Source: Actinomycetota bacterium (lineage in GTDB: Bacteria; Actinomycetota; Actinomycetes; Actinomycetales; Microbacteriaceae). From it: 7,217 bases of DNA. Of this stretch, positions 6,110 to 7,217 are shown one piece after another. The notes under the pieces are model-generated. The model saw only the letters and a program-made list of their open reading frames with translations, did not search any database and was not told where the DNA came from. Each line of letters opens with the position of its first letter. Within the stretch, counting starts at the first letter, position 1. A program made the translations under genes and the position numbers. Where the stretch lies: contig WLFX01000045.1 in NCBI GenBank assembly GCA_009703545.1, positions 1 through 7,217 on the forward strand, written 5' to 3'.

Positions 6110-6561
6110 ACGGGTTCTCCGTCCGGGTCTTGCGGGGGTAATACGCACCACCACTCAGCGACGAGCGCCAGGGCAACGAGTACGAGCGAGGCGACGACAC
6201 CGCCAATGTTAGACGGGATGACAGTATCGACAACGACGGGTCGCGATGTCGAGAATGCGAGAAGCCCAACGGTCGCGCCGAACAACAGAGTTCCGCCGAC
6301 CGCCGAAGCCTTGGCCAGTTGAACGATTGTCACCGCGGCGATGGGATCAATGCGGCGGCCCTTGACGGGTTTCACCGCCCAGCGAACGCGGGCGCCGAGC
6401 GCAAGAACCGCTATGCCGATGAGAACGAGACAAATCGACAGCGTCCACGGCACGGGGATGGCGGTTCGGCCGGTGCTGACAAGGACCCAGTCGAGCCCGA
6501 ACCCGACGCCGAAGGCAAAAGGCGTCAGCCCAATGAGGAATAACGGGTTCGTCTTTTTCAC
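6106..6561 (-). CDS. DUF3180 family integral membrane protein
   Basis: This 151-residue protein has four predicted membrane spans: about 6-29, 37-58, 81-105 and 117-140. The layout is two hairpins joined by a basic loop (VKPVKGRRIDP), which the positive-inside rule puts in the cytoplasm. Family-type features are RIDPIAAVTIVQLAKASAVGG leading into the third span (shown to 80-90 here as LAKASAVGG) and the EWWCVLPP end of the fourth. DUF3180 proteins are found next to folK across actinobacteria and have no established function. The GTG at 6561 is chosen because it overlaps the folK stop as GTGA and gives a normal N-terminus (KKTNPLFLIG). An ATG at 6636 would add 25 polar residues encoded inside folK. 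It overlaps the DUF2520 gene by 4 bases. Confidence 0.88.
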   Translation of the reverse strand: MKKTNPLFLIGLTPFAFGVGFGLDWVLVSTGRTAIPVPWTLSICLVLIGIAVLALGARVRWAVKPVKGRRIDPIAAVTIVQLAKASAVGGTLLFGATVGLLAFSTSRPVVVDTVIPSNIGGVVASLVLVALALVAEWWCVLPPQDPDGEPV

Positions 6562-7025
6562 GCGGGTACCGCCGCGGGTAGGTCGCGCACGGGTCCACGG
6601 CCGGGAATGGTCGCATCGGGGTCGATGCTCAACCATGGCACAAGCACGAACGAGCGCTCGTGAGCGCGCGGGTGCGGGATGACGAGGTTGCCGTCTTCGA
6701 TCAGGTCGCCGAACACGATGAGGTCAAGGTCAAGAGTTCGGTCACCCCAGCGTTCGGTTCGGGTGCGCCCGTGCGCGTCTTCGATCGCGTGGAGGGCCGC
6801 AAGAAGTCCCGCGGCGGGAAGCGTCGTCTCAACGATTGCAACGCCGTTGAGGTAACTCGGGTGAGTGTCGTCCGGGCCGTCCGGCCGAATCGCGATGTTC
6901 TCGACGAGTTCCGATACCACGACCACATCCACACCGTCAGTCGCACCGAGGCGTTCAATCGCGGCTGCGATTGTCTCGGCACGGTTCCCCAGGTTCGCCC
7001 CCAACGCGATCACGGCACGGGTCAC
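6558..7025 (-). CDS. folK: 2-amino-4-hydroxy-6-hydroxymethyldihydropteridine pyrophosphokinase (HPPK)
   Basis: FolK moves pyrophosphate from ATP to 6-hydroxymethyl-7,8-dihydropterin, producing the substrate that FolP joins to para-aminobenzoate in folate synthesis. This 155-residue protein has the normal length. It opens with VIALGANLGNR (5-15), carries the pterin/ATP loop region around SYLNGVAIVETTLP, and contains the HPPK signature GRTRTERWGDRTLDLDLI, with the paired aspartates that bind magnesium. PHPRAHERSFVLVPW follows near the C-terminus, also typical. The start is a GTG at 7025 whose last two bases overlap the folB TGA (GTGA). The stop overlaps the DUF3180 start in the same way. It follows folB, the preceding enzyme of the pathway. 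No motif is missing, so an active enzyme is expected. Confidence 0.96.
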   Translation of the reverse strand: MTRAVIALGANLGNRAETIAAAIERLGATDGVDVVVVSELVENIAIRPDGPDDTHPSYLNGVAIVETTLPAAGLLAALHAIEDAHGRTRTERWGDRTLDLDLIVFGDLIEDGNLVIPHPRAHERSFVLVPWLSIDPDATIPGRGPVRDLPAAVPA

Positions 7026-7217
7026 GGGCGCGACCGTTCAATAACGACGGACACGTCGTCGAACCGGACCGTGATCGGCGCACTGGGCTTGTGCACTTCG
7101 ACTCGGGTGGAATGGGCGCCAAACCCCAGAACAATCGCGGCAACCCGCTCGGCGACCGTTTCAATGAGGTCGACGGGGTCGCTTTCGACAGCCTCGACGA
7201 TGGCGACCGCGAGCTCA
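7022..7217 (-). CDS. folB: Dihydroneopterin aldolase, C-terminal part (5' end outside window)
   Basis: The minus strand from the window edge to TGA at 7024-7022 encodes the last 64 residues of FolB, about half of a normal ~120-residue protein. Visible family features are DPVDLIETVAERVAAIVL (the helix with the LIE motif), the strand TRVEVHKPSAPI with the conserved Lys-Pro-x-Ala-Pro-Ile, and a final strand DVSVVIER. FolB cleaves 7,8-dihydroneopterin to 6-hydroxymethyl-7,8-dihydropterin and glycolaldehyde, which feeds directly into FolK. The stop overlaps the folK GTG by 4 bases. The N-terminal active-site residues lie beyond the window, so they cannot be checked. Confidence 0.93.
   Translation of the reverse strand, partial: ELAVAIVEAVESDPVDLIETVAERVAAIVLGFGAHSTRVEVHKPSAPITVRFDDVSVVIERSRP

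Noticed and set aside
6562..6636. Extension of the DUF3180 protein to the ATG at 6636
   Set aside because: It would add 25 polar residues encoded within folK in another frame. The GTG at 6561 overlaps the folK stop in the same way as the neighbouring genes.

Overview
The window looks like a piece of an actinobacterial (Actinomycetota) chromosome. The right half (about 3620-7217, minus strand) carries the order folB - folK - DUF3180 - DUF2520 - lysS. This is the lower part of the conserved actinobacterial ftsH-folE-folP-folB-folK ... lysS neighbourhood, known for example from Mycobacterium tuberculosis. GTG starts, 4-base stop/start overlaps and a GC-rich coding composition fit this assignment. 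The family cannot be fixed from the sequence; a Microbacteriaceae-like organism is a guess.

Layout. (1) Positions 1-3015, plus strand: three tightly packed genes of lower and more uneven GC. They are the 3' end of an unrecognised gene, a compact SNF2-family helicase/ATPase, and a protein whose C-terminal third has the motifs of a RecB-like PD-(D/E)XK nuclease. This looks like an accessory, possibly anti-phage or restriction-like, operon. (2) Positions 3053-3622, plus strand: a Tpt1/KptA-family RNA 2'-phosphotransferase of chromosome-like composition, with its own possible leaderless promoter. (3) Positions 3619-3798, minus strand: a 59-residue single-span membrane protein directly downstream of lysS. 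Its stop codon interlocks with the kptA stop in a shared CTAG. (4) Positions 3806-5293, minus strand: class II lysyl-tRNA synthetase. (5) Positions 5372-7217, minus strand: DUF2520 Rossmann-like protein, DUF3180 membrane protein, folK and the 3' end of folB, each pair overlapping by exactly 4 bases.

How the genes work together. folB and folK perform consecutive steps of tetrahydrofolate synthesis and are translationally chained to two conserved proteins of unknown role. lysS and the small membrane protein probably form a separate unit. The helicase and nuclease overlap by 8 bases and probably act as one DNA-processing machine with the product of the cut-off upstream gene. The pantothenate genes that often lie between DUF2520 and lysS in actinobacteria are absent here.

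No tRNA, rRNA, CRISPR array, insertion sequence or long repeat was seen. There is no gene-free stretch above 300 bases; the largest gap is the 78 bases upstream of lysS.
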